This document shows, one piece after another, positions 7,838 to 13,772 of a DNA stretch of 17,603 nt. The position numbers and the translations under genes are program-made. The notes under the pieces were generated by a model. That model was given only the letters and a program-made list of their open reading frames with translations, ran no database searches and was not told the DNA's origin. Numbering within the stretch: position 1 is the stretch's first letter; each line of letters starts with the position of its first letter. Origin of the DNA: a bacterium UBP7_UBA7824 (GTDB taxonomy: Bacteria; UBP7; UBA6624); NCBI GenBank assembly GCA_002501535.1, contig DLTY01000021.1:1-17603 (forward strand), in the 5' to 3' direction.

Positions 7838-8759
7838 TGAATTTAAAAACTCGCAACTTTGCAGACCTGACTTGAGGCATTTTGGCTATCTCTAGCTGAC
7901 TAGGCTGAATCGGTTTTTTTGTGACACTCTCCCCAAAACCCATTCTTTCCATTTTTTTATAAAAACTCTTCACCTGTCTATCCTCAATACTATGCCATGT
8001 TAAAAAAATACCAATGCCACCCAGCTCAATCACTTCCGACATTGAATTAAGCAAGGAGTCAAGCTCTTGTGATTCTTTATTAACTTCTCTCCTCAGAGCC
8101 ATAAAAACCTTTGTAGAAGGATGAATTCTTTTAACACCATTTTCGAAAAGAATTTTTGAAAGCTGGTTACATGGCATTGAAGAAATATTTCTGTTCCTTA
8201 CAATCACATTTGAAATTCTTCTATAACTCTTGATGCCGCTTTCTTTAAAAATCTTCCTCAATTGAGGCTCATTGTATGAATTTAATATTTCAGATGCTGT
8301 TAATGTATTTTCGTTTTTGTCAAACCTCATGTCGGCTTCTTCAGATCCGTTAAATGACATGTCTTCTCTATAAAGCTGATCTAACCTGGCTCCAAGATCA
8401 GCAAAAACAACATCACATTTTTTCCAACCTATCTTTTCCATCATTTTTTTGATCTGGCTATGTCTCGATTGAAAACATTCAAATGAAGATTCGAAATTAC
8501 CCAAATTACCTTGTGATAAATCTACATTTTGAAAAACTTTAGCAAGTCTTTTTTCAGCTCTTTCGATCGCCTTTTTATCCATATCTATACCAAGAACAGA
8601 ACATCCAGATTTCAAAAAAATTTCAGAATGCCCTCCATCGCCTAATGTAGCATCAACGACCCTCAATGGAACTTTGTCGGAATAGTCTGAACAAAGAAGC
8701 AAAGAGTCAATAAACTCTTTAATCTCTTTAGTCATTGCAGAAGGATGGTAACTAGTCAT
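7827..8759 (-). CDS. rsmH: 16S rRNA (cytosine-1402-N4)-methyltransferase
   Basis: Methylates N4 of C1402 in 16S rRNA using S-adenosylmethionine (formerly mraW). With the ATG at 8759 the product has 310 residues, the normal size, and begins with the family-like SYHPSAMTKEI. Motifs in this numbering: the SAM-binding VVDATLGDGGHS (34-45) and GIDMD (57-61), then FADLG with SFN...EEADMRFD, corresponding to the family's FSF...PLDMRMD, HPSTKVFMALRREVNKE, and WHSIEDRQVKSFY near the C-terminus. The loop after ADLG reads ARLDQLYRE instead of the usual VSSPQLD. A TTG at 8789 would add ten Gly/Phe-rich residues with no family counterpart and was not chosen. The start overlaps the PPC gene by 8 nt. It is last in a - strand operon, outside its usual place after mraZ. 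Confidence 0.92.
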   Translation of the reverse strand: MTSYHPSAMTKEIKEFIDSLLLCSDYSDKVPLRVVDATLGDGGHSEIFLKSGCSVLGIDMDKKAIERAEKRLAKVFQNVDLSQGNLGNFESSFECFQSRHSQIKKMMEKIGWKKCDVVFADLGARLDQLYREDMSFNGSEEADMRFDKNENTLTASEILNSYNEPQLRKIFKESGIKSYRRISNVIVRNRNISSMPCNQLSKILFENGVKRIHPSTKVFMALRREVNKESQELDSLLNSMSEVIELGGIGIFLTWHSIEDRQVKSFYKKMERMGFGESVTKKPIQPSQLEIAKMPQVRSAKLRVFKFNKI

Positions 8760-9162
8760 GCCAAAGCCAAAGCCCCCTCTCCTTATCAAAAAATCTAACT
8801 TTTTGATTTAAAGATTGCATAACCATAAACTCACAAACAAACACTTTGCAACCTTTTAAAACATGCCCTCCGTAAGTTTGACCTTTTTTATCAGATAAGC
8901 TTATATGAAAATGAGGAAAAATATCATCTTTAAAATTTGAATCAGATTTTAATGAAATATTCCCAGATAAAGAAACTATTTCTAAATCTTCACTAATAGA
9001 AATTTCCTCATATTTCTCTTCTTTTTGGTTGTACCAAGCTATATTTGCCTGCTTTAAAGCACCTATGCCAAAGATCCAACATGATTGAATTTTTCTATTT
9101 TTTGCAAAATCAAGCAAGGATTCAAGAAGATCACATCCATTTTTCAAAGAATACATTTTCAT
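8752..9162 (-). CDS. PPC/DUF296-domain protein
   Basis: A single-domain protein of 136 residues, the usual size for bacterial PPC (plant and prokaryote conserved, DUF296) proteins. Matching features are the N-terminal LKNGCDLLESLLDFAK, an FGIGALKQANIAWYN turn, a strand EDLEIVSLSGNIS, the PHFHISLSDKKG motif with two histidines, then YGGHVLKG and a final FMVM-containing strand. The family forms trimers; plant members are fused to AT-hooks and bind DNA, but no AT-hook is present here and the bacterial function is unknown. The histidines could bind metal. The ATG overlaps the lpxK stop (ATGA) and its own stop overlaps rsmH, so it is the middle gene of a tightly coupled operon. Confidence 0.8.
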   Translation of the reverse strand: MKMYSLKNGCDLLESLLDFAKNRKIQSCWIFGIGALKQANIAWYNQKEEKYEEISISEDLEIVSLSGNISLKSDSNFKDDIFPHFHISLSDKKGQTYGGHVLKGCKVFVCEFMVMQSLNQKVRFFDKERGLWLWHD

Positions 9163-10100
9163 AACATAATATTCTCATTTAAAAATTTCAAAAAATCATC
9201 AGGAAGTTCCATTCTCCTAACCCTTATCCAACAAGGGAAACCTTTTAAGCTCCATCTTGAAGCATCTTTTTTTGTGATGATTACACCGCCGTAAGATCTA
9301 GCATTCATGATAGCAAGATTCCTCCACTTAGAAGAAACAGCATGATCAGGTATGTTTAGATTAAAACAATCAATACCCTCATCCCTCAGTTCCGCTTCCA
9401 AGTTTTTAGAATTTGCTATACCAGCAGCTAAAGGTAGCCGCATTGACGGAGGGTCTGTTGGCTCCCAATTCTCATTCAGCCAGCTATTCCCCTTTGATTT
9501 GATTTTAAATTTCTTAATAGAGGGTGCCCATCTTTTAATTTCTGAAAAATCTGCATTTGGCATCGAGAGCAAACAATCAGCACGAGAGTAAGAGCTTCCC
9601 CACTCTCTTAATAAACCTTTTGGAAAGGGTATCGATGCCTTATTGCTTGAAACGGAAACTATATTTAGGTCAACCTCTATTGATGACCACTGAAAACCAT
9701 CTTCTAAAATAATGACGTCGCATCCAATTTTAGATAACTCTTTACAAAGGTAATTTTTATCCTTCCCGATTGCAACAATCAAACCAGGAACTTCTTTCTT
9801 AATTAGACTCGCTTCATCTCCAGCTTCAACATTACAAAAATGTTGCCCAGGGCCAAAAATTTTATTATCCCAGTTTCTCTTGCCCCCATAACCCAAAACA
9901 ACAATTCCTACATTTTTACGCTTTTCTAATAAATATTTTGAAATTAATATAGAAATTGGTGTTTTTCCTGCTCCACCTGCTTGAACAGAGCCAATACTAA
10001 TAACTTTAGAAGAAAGCCTGGATGGCCTTTTCCCATGATGCCTTCGTAACAATTCCCTCAAGAAAGAATAAAAAATTTCCATTAATCCAGTTTTTTTCAT
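9159..10100 (-). CDS. lpxK: Tetraacyldisaccharide 4'-kinase (lipid A synthesis)
   Basis: Phosphorylates the 4' position of the lipid A disaccharide precursor at the inner membrane. The 313-residue length is typical. Motifs: N-terminal hydrophobic/basic helix (MEIFYSFLRELLRR), Walker A in VQAGGAGKTP (39-48), GYGGK (70-74) where the family has RGYGG, AGDEA (93-97) for VGDEP, ILEDGFQWSS (131-140) for the family's LDDGFQH, FPKGLLREW, AAGIANSKNLEAEL and the late ITKKDA. Two changes are seen in the DDGFQH block (Asp to Glu, His to Trp). The ATG at 10100 directly follows a TTG at 10103; either could be used, and no strong ribosome binding site is visible. Presence of this gene indicates an outer membrane with lipid A. 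It heads the operon with the PPC gene and rsmH and faces away from mraZ. Confidence 0.88.
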   Translation of the reverse strand: MKKTGLMEIFYSFLRELLRRHHGKRPSRLSSKVISIGSVQAGGAGKTPISILISKYLLEKRKNVGIVVLGYGGKRNWDNKIFGPGQHFCNVEAGDEASLIKKEVPGLIVAIGKDKNYLCKELSKIGCDVIILEDGFQWSSIEVDLNIVSVSSNKASIPFPKGLLREWGSSYSRADCLLSMPNADFSEIKRWAPSIKKFKIKSKGNSWLNENWEPTDPPSMRLPLAAGIANSKNLEAELRDEGIDCFNLNIPDHAVSSKWRNLAIMNARSYGGVIITKKDASRWSLKGFPCWIRVRRMELPDDFLKFLNENIML

Positions 10101-10187
10101 CAATTGCTACTTACTATTTTAGACAGGCTTGATCAACTTTTATATATTTTACCTAACTAAAAATGGAATAAAAAACACTCTAAATAC

Positions 10188-10217
10188 TTGACAGAGGTAA
10201 TAATGACGTTATATACT
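10188..10217 (+). promoter_or_regulatory. Strong sigma70-type promoter of mraZ and the dcw operon
   Basis: A perfect -35 box TTGACA (10188-10193) and a near-perfect -10 box TATACT (10212-10217) are separated by 18 nt. Transcription would begin about 10223-10226. That leaves a leader of only ~14 nt before the ATG at 10239 and about 5 nt before the alternative TTG at 10230, so the messenger may be almost leaderless. This is the clearest promoter in the window and drives the wall-synthesis genes downstream. Confidence 0.75.
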
Positions 10218-10218
10218 A

Positions 10219-10225
10219 GTGGGTG
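10219..10225 (+). promoter_or_regulatory. Possible single MraZ-binding box at the mraZ transcription start
   Basis: The sequence GTGGGTG directly follows the -10 box. MraZ of E. coli binds tandem TGGGN repeats in its own promoter and represses the dcw operon. Only one such element is visible here, without the expected 10-bp repeat, so autorepression at this site is a guess based on position. Confidence 0.3.
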
Positions 10226-10238
10226 AAATTTGAAGAAA

Positions 10239-10745
10239 ATGGCAATTATTGGCACACAAATCACAATCGACAAAAATGGCAGATTCGTCGTCCCTTCTGA
10301 TAAAAGAAGAATTTTTGATGAATTAAAAAATATCATCGTTGTTCTAGATGATGCAGATGAAATAAGACGTAGAGTTTTAATTTACTCTGGAAAAAGTCAT
10401 TTAACTCATTTAAATCATTTAAGAAATCTTGCTTCGGAAGGTTTTGTTACAAAATCTGGCGAAAGGCTAACGAAAGCAGAAAGCTTGAGGATTGTTTCAA
10501 TGTACGAAGAAAACGCTATTGTTAGAAGAATAGATCCATCTGGAAGAGTGTCATTACCTTTAGAAGTTCTTGGATTAGCGGGAATTAAAGATATTGCATA
10601 TATTGGAGGAGTGCAAAGAATTGCACTTTACTCTCCCCCAATATGGAAGCAACTTGTCGAAGAGAGGGAGCATCTATTGAAATCTCTCAGCTACGAACAA
10701 AGAGTTGAATTAGCCGAAATACCCTTCGAGGGCCATGTTGAATAA
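10239..10745 (+). CDS. mraZ: Transcriptional regulator MraZ
   Basis: A DNA-binding regulator of the division and wall cluster, with two AbrB/SpoVT-type half-domains. The first contains ITIDKNGRFVVPSDKRR (DKNGR at 11-15) and the second VRRIDPSGRVSLPLEVL (DPSGR at 99-103), followed by AYIGGVQRIALYSPPIW, the usual end of the second MraZ repeat. The product is 168 residues, slightly longer than the ~145-155 common in the family. The ATG at 10239 is preferred because MAIIGTQITID aligns with the family's MFxGxyxHTID. A TTG at 10230 would add only three residues and lie about 5 nt from the predicted transcription start. As in other bacteria it is first in the dcw operon, but rsmH does not follow it. 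Its targets probably include its own promoter and perhaps the divergent lpxK operon. Confidence 0.88.
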   Translation: MAIIGTQITIDKNGRFVVPSDKRRIFDELKNIIVVLDDADEIRRRVLIYSGKSHLTHLNHLRNLASEGFVTKSGERLTKAESLRIVSMYEENAIVRRIDPSGRVSLPLEVLGLAGIKDIAYIGGVQRIALYSPPIWKQLVEEREHLLKSLSYEQRVELAEIPFEGHVE

Positions 10746-10760
10746 AAAAAATATGCTGAA

Positions 10761-10767
10761 AAGGAGG
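10761..10767 (+). promoter_or_regulatory. Strong ribosome binding site before the first micro-ORF
   Basis: AAGGAGG, a full Shine-Dalgarno match, ends 4 nt before the ATG at 10772. No other start codon follows within a usable distance, so this site is good evidence that the 37-codon ORF is translated. Confidence 0.65.
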
Positions 10768-10771
10768 CATT

Positions 10772-10885
10772 ATGAACAATAACAGAAAACCAGGAGCATT
10801 AGATTTCTTTTTTGAACTACTAGTTCCTGTATTTTTTCTAGTAATACTAACTGGTTACTTCATTGTTTCAACACTAGTTGTTTAA
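10772..10885 (+). CDS. Small single-helix membrane protein (37 aa) between mraZ and murE
   Basis: An unrecognised micro-ORF. It starts with ATG 4 nt after a full AAGGAGG and ends at TAA 10883-10885. The product has a short polar, positively charged N-terminus (MNNNRKPG) and then about 25 almost entirely hydrophobic residues (FFFELLVPVFFLVILTGYF onward), ending two valines after the helix. The positive-inside rule suggests the N-terminus is cytoplasmic and the C-terminus at the outer face. It occupies the position where ftsL lies in standard dcw clusters, but it lacks the periplasmic coiled coil of FtsL, so it is not an ordinary FtsL. A glutamate and a proline inside the helix suggest contact with a partner. 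Function unknown; a small subunit associated with wall synthesis or division is inferred from position only. Confidence 0.6.
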   Translation: MNNNRKPGALDFFFELLVPVFFLVILTGYFIVSTLVV

Positions 10886-10989
10886 TGGTGGAAAATATAC
10901 CAAAATGGGCTACAACGATAGTCGTTGGGACTATTGTTGCAAGCGGAATTCTCTTCCTGGCAGGGTCAATCATGGAGGCTTTAATTTAA
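10885..10989 (+). CDS. Second small single-helix membrane protein (34 aa) before murE
   Basis: A second unrecognised micro-ORF. Its ATG overlaps the stop of the first (TAATG), so it could be translated by re-initiation; it has no ribosome binding site of its own. The product begins MVENIPKWATT, a polar segment with one Trp and a Lys, followed by a helix of about 20 residues rich in small residues (IVVGTIVASGILFLAGSIM) and a short EALI tail. The G-x-x-x-A/S/G spacing is the kind that packs membrane helices together. Its TAA at 10987-10989 directly abuts the TTG start of murE, and the murE ribosome binding site (GGAGG at 10974-10978) lies inside it. Tandem coupling with the first micro-ORF suggests the two products act together, possibly as a pair of helices. 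Function unknown. Confidence 0.5.
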   Translation: MVENIPKWATTIVVGTIVASGILFLAGSIMEALI

Positions 10990-12417
10990 TTGCAAATACA
11001 AAAATTAATCTCCACGATTGACTGTCTATATCAAGGCGATCTTAATAGTCAAGTTTCAAAAATAAAAGAAGATTCCAGAAAAGTTCAAAAAAGAGATATA
11101 TTTATAACGCATGCGGGCGTACGCGCACACGCAATAGAAGCACAGCAAAGAGGTGCGTCAGCAATACTTAGTCCAGTATTCTTTAGAGATCTTAGAGTAA
11201 ATCAAATAATCGGAGACACAGCAAGGTCAAAAAAAGATCTGATCAAAAATCTTTACAAAGAAACAATAAAAAACATAAAAATTATCGGAATCACTGGTAC
11301 AGATGGAAAAACAACAACCTCAATGCTTACAAACAGCATCATCAATGAATCAAAAAAATCAGCTTCTATAGGCACACTAGGTGTAAAAGGTAACGATATC
11401 AATATCAAAACACAATTAACCACACCTCAAACTTCTGACTTGCTAAACACTTTAAATAAGTTGTACGAAAAAAAATATGAATATGCAGTTATTGAATGTT
11501 CATCACATGGTTTATTTCAGGACAGAATAGATCCAATTAAGCTAAAGGCTGCTGCAATCAACAGGGTAACCAGGGATCATTTAGATTTTCATGGAAATCA
11601 AAAATACTACTTCAAAGCAAAATCTCTGATTTTTTCAAAATTAAATAACGGCTCACCTGCAATAATTAACTCAAGCTCTCCATGGCTTGAAGCATTGCAA
11701 AAAAAATATCCGAAACTCAATTGGATAACATGGGGTAGAGAGAAAGGAGATGTAGTTGGAAAAGTCGTTTCCAAAACATTAACAAAATCAATTATCCAAA
11801 TCAATCTTCCTGAAAGAAAAAATATCGAAGTGGAAACAAACCTTGTAGGTGATTTCCAAATAGAAAACATACTTACATCTATATCTTTATGTTATAGCCT
11901 TGGTTTTTCTGAATCTGAGATGGTAAACGGAATATACGGTTTAAAAAACATACCTGGAAGAATGCAAAAAATAAAAAATGAAAAAACAAATGTATTTATT
12001 GATTATGCTCACACACCAAATGCAATAAAAAATTCAATTCAATCATTAAAAAAAATATGTAAAGGAAGAGTCTTTGCTGTGTTTGGATGTGGTGGAGATA
12101 GAGACAAGGGCAAAAGGCCCGAAATGATGAAAGCAGGGATGAATGCAGATAAATTATTTATCACGTCAGATAACCCCAGAACAGAAAATCCAGATTCAAT
12201 AATTAAAGACATGTTGAAAAATTACAAGCATGCAAAAAGAATTGAAGTTGAAAAAGATAGAAAAAAAGCAATTGAAAGTGCAATTCAATCAGCAAAGAAA
12301 GATGATGTTGTACTTATTGCAGGAAAAGGTCATGAAGAACATCAGATAATTGGTGAAGTAAAGAAGCCTCATAATGATTTGCTTTTCGCTAAGGAGGTTC
12401 TTGCAAGTTGCGCCTAA
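10990..12417 (+). CDS. murE: UDP-MurNAc-L-Ala-D-Glu:meso-diaminopimelate ligase
   Basis: Adds the third amino acid of the peptidoglycan stem peptide in the cytoplasm. At 475 residues it is a normal MurE. Motifs: SRKVQKRDIFI near the N-terminus (UDP-MurNAc binding), the ATP loop GTDGKTT (103-109), TTPQT (144-148), ECSSHGL (169-175), TRDHLDFHG (194-202), an AKS lysine (211) at the position of the carbamylated Lys, GRMQ (323-326), DYAHTPNA (338-345), GCGGDRDKGKRP (366-377) and DNPRTENP (394-401). DNPR is the known signature for meso-diaminopimelate rather than lysine. The start is TTG, with GGAGG 11 nt upstream, and begins immediately after the stop of the second micro-ORF. The end overlaps murF by 10 nt. 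Confidence 0.95.
   Translation: MQIQKLISTIDCLYQGDLNSQVSKIKEDSRKVQKRDIFITHAGVRAHAIEAQQRGASAILSPVFFRDLRVNQIIGDTARSKKDLIKNLYKETIKNIKIIGITGTDGKTTTSMLTNSIINESKKSASIGTLGVKGNDINIKTQLTTPQTSDLLNTLNKLYEKKYEYAVIECSSHGLFQDRIDPIKLKAAAINRVTRDHLDFHGNQKYYFKAKSLIFSKLNNGSPAIINSSSPWLEALQKKYPKLNWITWGREKGDVVGKVVSKTLTKSIIQINLPERKNIEVETNLVGDFQIENILTSISLCYSLGFSESEMVNGIYGLKNIPGRMQKIKNEKTNVFIDYAHTPNAIKNSIQSLKKICKGRVFAVFGCGGDRDKGKRPEMMKAGMNADKLFITSDNPRTENPDSIIKDMLKNYKHAKRIEVEKDRKKAIESAIQSAKKDDVVLIAGKGHEEHQIIGEVKKPHNDLLFAKEVLASCA
12391..12397 (+). promoter_or_regulatory. Ribosome binding site that fixes the murF TTG start
   Basis: AAGGAGG inside the end of murE lies 10 nt before the TTG at 12408. There is no ATG in frame nearby, and the UDP-binding N-terminus of MurF begins within a few codons, so the TTG start is well supported. 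Confidence 0.7.
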
Positions 12418-13769
12418 ACCCCCACAGTATAGCAAAAGCTTTGCAAACAAAAGGCAAAGGGCAAATGCCGACTGATGATCTTTACATAACTAATGATTCA
12501 AGAAAAATAAAACAAAATTCTTTATTTGTTGCAATAGCTGGCAAAAAAACAAATGGTACAGAGTTTATCAAACAAGCAATACAAAAAGGGGCTTCAGCAA
12601 TAATTTCAAATAAAAAATTAGACCTTGGCAAAAAGATATGGTTATTGAACTCTGAAGACCCACAAGCCGCATATGGAAAACTAGCGAATAGAGCAAGGAA
12701 AGAATGGAATCAAAATGTCATTGGCATAACAGGGTCTGTAGGCAAATCAACAATCAAAGATTTAACTGCCGCAGCACTTGGAACAGCTGATGATGTTGTC
12801 GCTTCACCCTACTCCTTTAATAATGAAATTGGGCTTCCCTATTCAATACTGAATGCAAAAGGTACAGAAAAATATATGGTTCTTGAAATGGGTGCAAAAA
12901 ATCCGGGAGATATCAACTACCTAAAAAAAATTGCAGAACCAGATTGTGCGGTCTATTCCCTCATATGCAACAGCCATGCAGAATACCTAGGTGGTATAGA
13001 GGGAGTGATCAAAGAAAAAGGTTCATTGGTTTCCGGCTGGGGAGAAAATAAAACCTTAGTAATATCGTCAAAAAACAATCACCATCAAGAAATATCTAGA
13101 CTTTCATCTGGTGCAAAAATAGTCAAATGGGGACCTGGTGAAGAAATCAGCTCTAAAGAGGTTAAATTAGACAAATATGGAATTCCTAACTTCAAGATCA
13201 AATACAAAAATAAAATATATAAAGTTAACTTAAGACTACCAGGTTCTTTTCAGGTTGAAAACTCTTTAGCAGCATTGTCTACAGCTGTTAGCTTCAATAT
13301 TGATTTAAATGACGCCATAACAAGAATAGAAAAAGTTAAACCTCTTCCACACAGAAAAGAAATATATGCGATAAGCAATGATGGAGTTTTGCTAGATGAT
13401 TGTTACAACGCAGGTGTGAAATCAACAAGCGAAAGTATCAAATGGGCTTCTTCAATATCTGCTAAAAGACCAAAAATAATGATACTTGGAGATATTTTAG
13501 AAACCGGCAAAGATGAAATAAAAATGCATAAAAAAATTGGAAAAATAATTAAAGATAACAAATATTCTGAATTTTTAACAGTTGGAAATTTAGCAAAATA
13601 TGCATTAGAGGAGTCAAGAATAAGTGGAAAACACTACCCTACAACTGATGATCTTTTGGATGATTTAAAAAAATATGACTTTTCAGCAAAAGTTACACTG
13701 GTAAAAGGCTCAAGATCAATGCAGCTTGAAAAAATTACAAAAAAAATTAGGGAGATTTTTTCTACGTAA
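12408..13769 (+). CDS. murF: UDP-MurNAc-tripeptide:D-Ala-D-Ala ligase
   Basis: Completes UDP-MurNAc-pentapeptide by adding D-alanyl-D-alanine. The 453 residues match the family. Motifs: TNDSRKIKQNSLFVAIAGKKTNG (28-50) for the UDP substrate, ATP loop GITGSVGKST (106-115), the MurF-specific SFNNEIGLP (136-144), EMGAKNPGDI (160-169), an SHAEYLGGIEGVIKEKG segment in place of the usual AHLE...S.EGVA..K, and DDCYNAGVKSTSES where MurF normally has DDSYNANPxS. MILGDILETG follows, as usual. The ATP loop ends in Ser-Thr rather than the more common Thr-Thr. It starts with TTG behind a full Shine-Dalgarno sequence, overlaps murE by 10 nt and is 3 nt from mraY. Confidence 0.94.
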   Translation: MRLNPHSIAKALQTKGKGQMPTDDLYITNDSRKIKQNSLFVAIAGKKTNGTEFIKQAIQKGASAIISNKKLDLGKKIWLLNSEDPQAAYGKLANRARKEWNQNVIGITGSVGKSTIKDLTAAALGTADDVVASPYSFNNEIGLPYSILNAKGTEKYMVLEMGAKNPGDINYLKKIAEPDCAVYSLICNSHAEYLGGIEGVIKEKGSLVSGWGENKTLVISSKNNHHQEISRLSSGAKIVKWGPGEEISSKEVKLDKYGIPNFKIKYKNKIYKVNLRLPGSFQVENSLAALSTAVSFNIDLNDAITRIEKVKPLPHRKEIYAISNDGVLLDDCYNAGVKSTSESIKWASSISAKRPKIMILGDILETGKDEIKMHKKIGKIIKDNKYSEFLTVGNLAKYALEESRISGKHYPTTDDLLDDLKKYDFSAKVTLVKGSRSMQLEKITKKIREIFST

Positions 13770-13772
13770 CAA

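Noticed and set aside
8760..8789. TTG start for rsmH at 8789
   Set aside because: The ten added residues are Gly/Phe-rich with no RsmH counterpart; family similarity begins at the ATG at 8759.
10104..10187. Promoter for lpxK on the - strand
   Set aside because: Several AT-rich hexamers resemble -10 boxes, but none has a matching -35 at a proper distance; a promoter must exist but cannot be placed.
10772..10885. First micro-ORF as a truncated ftsL
   Set aside because: FtsL has a cytoplasmic tail, a helix and a periplasmic coiled coil of ~50 residues. This product ends at the helix, and no downstream frame restores the missing part.
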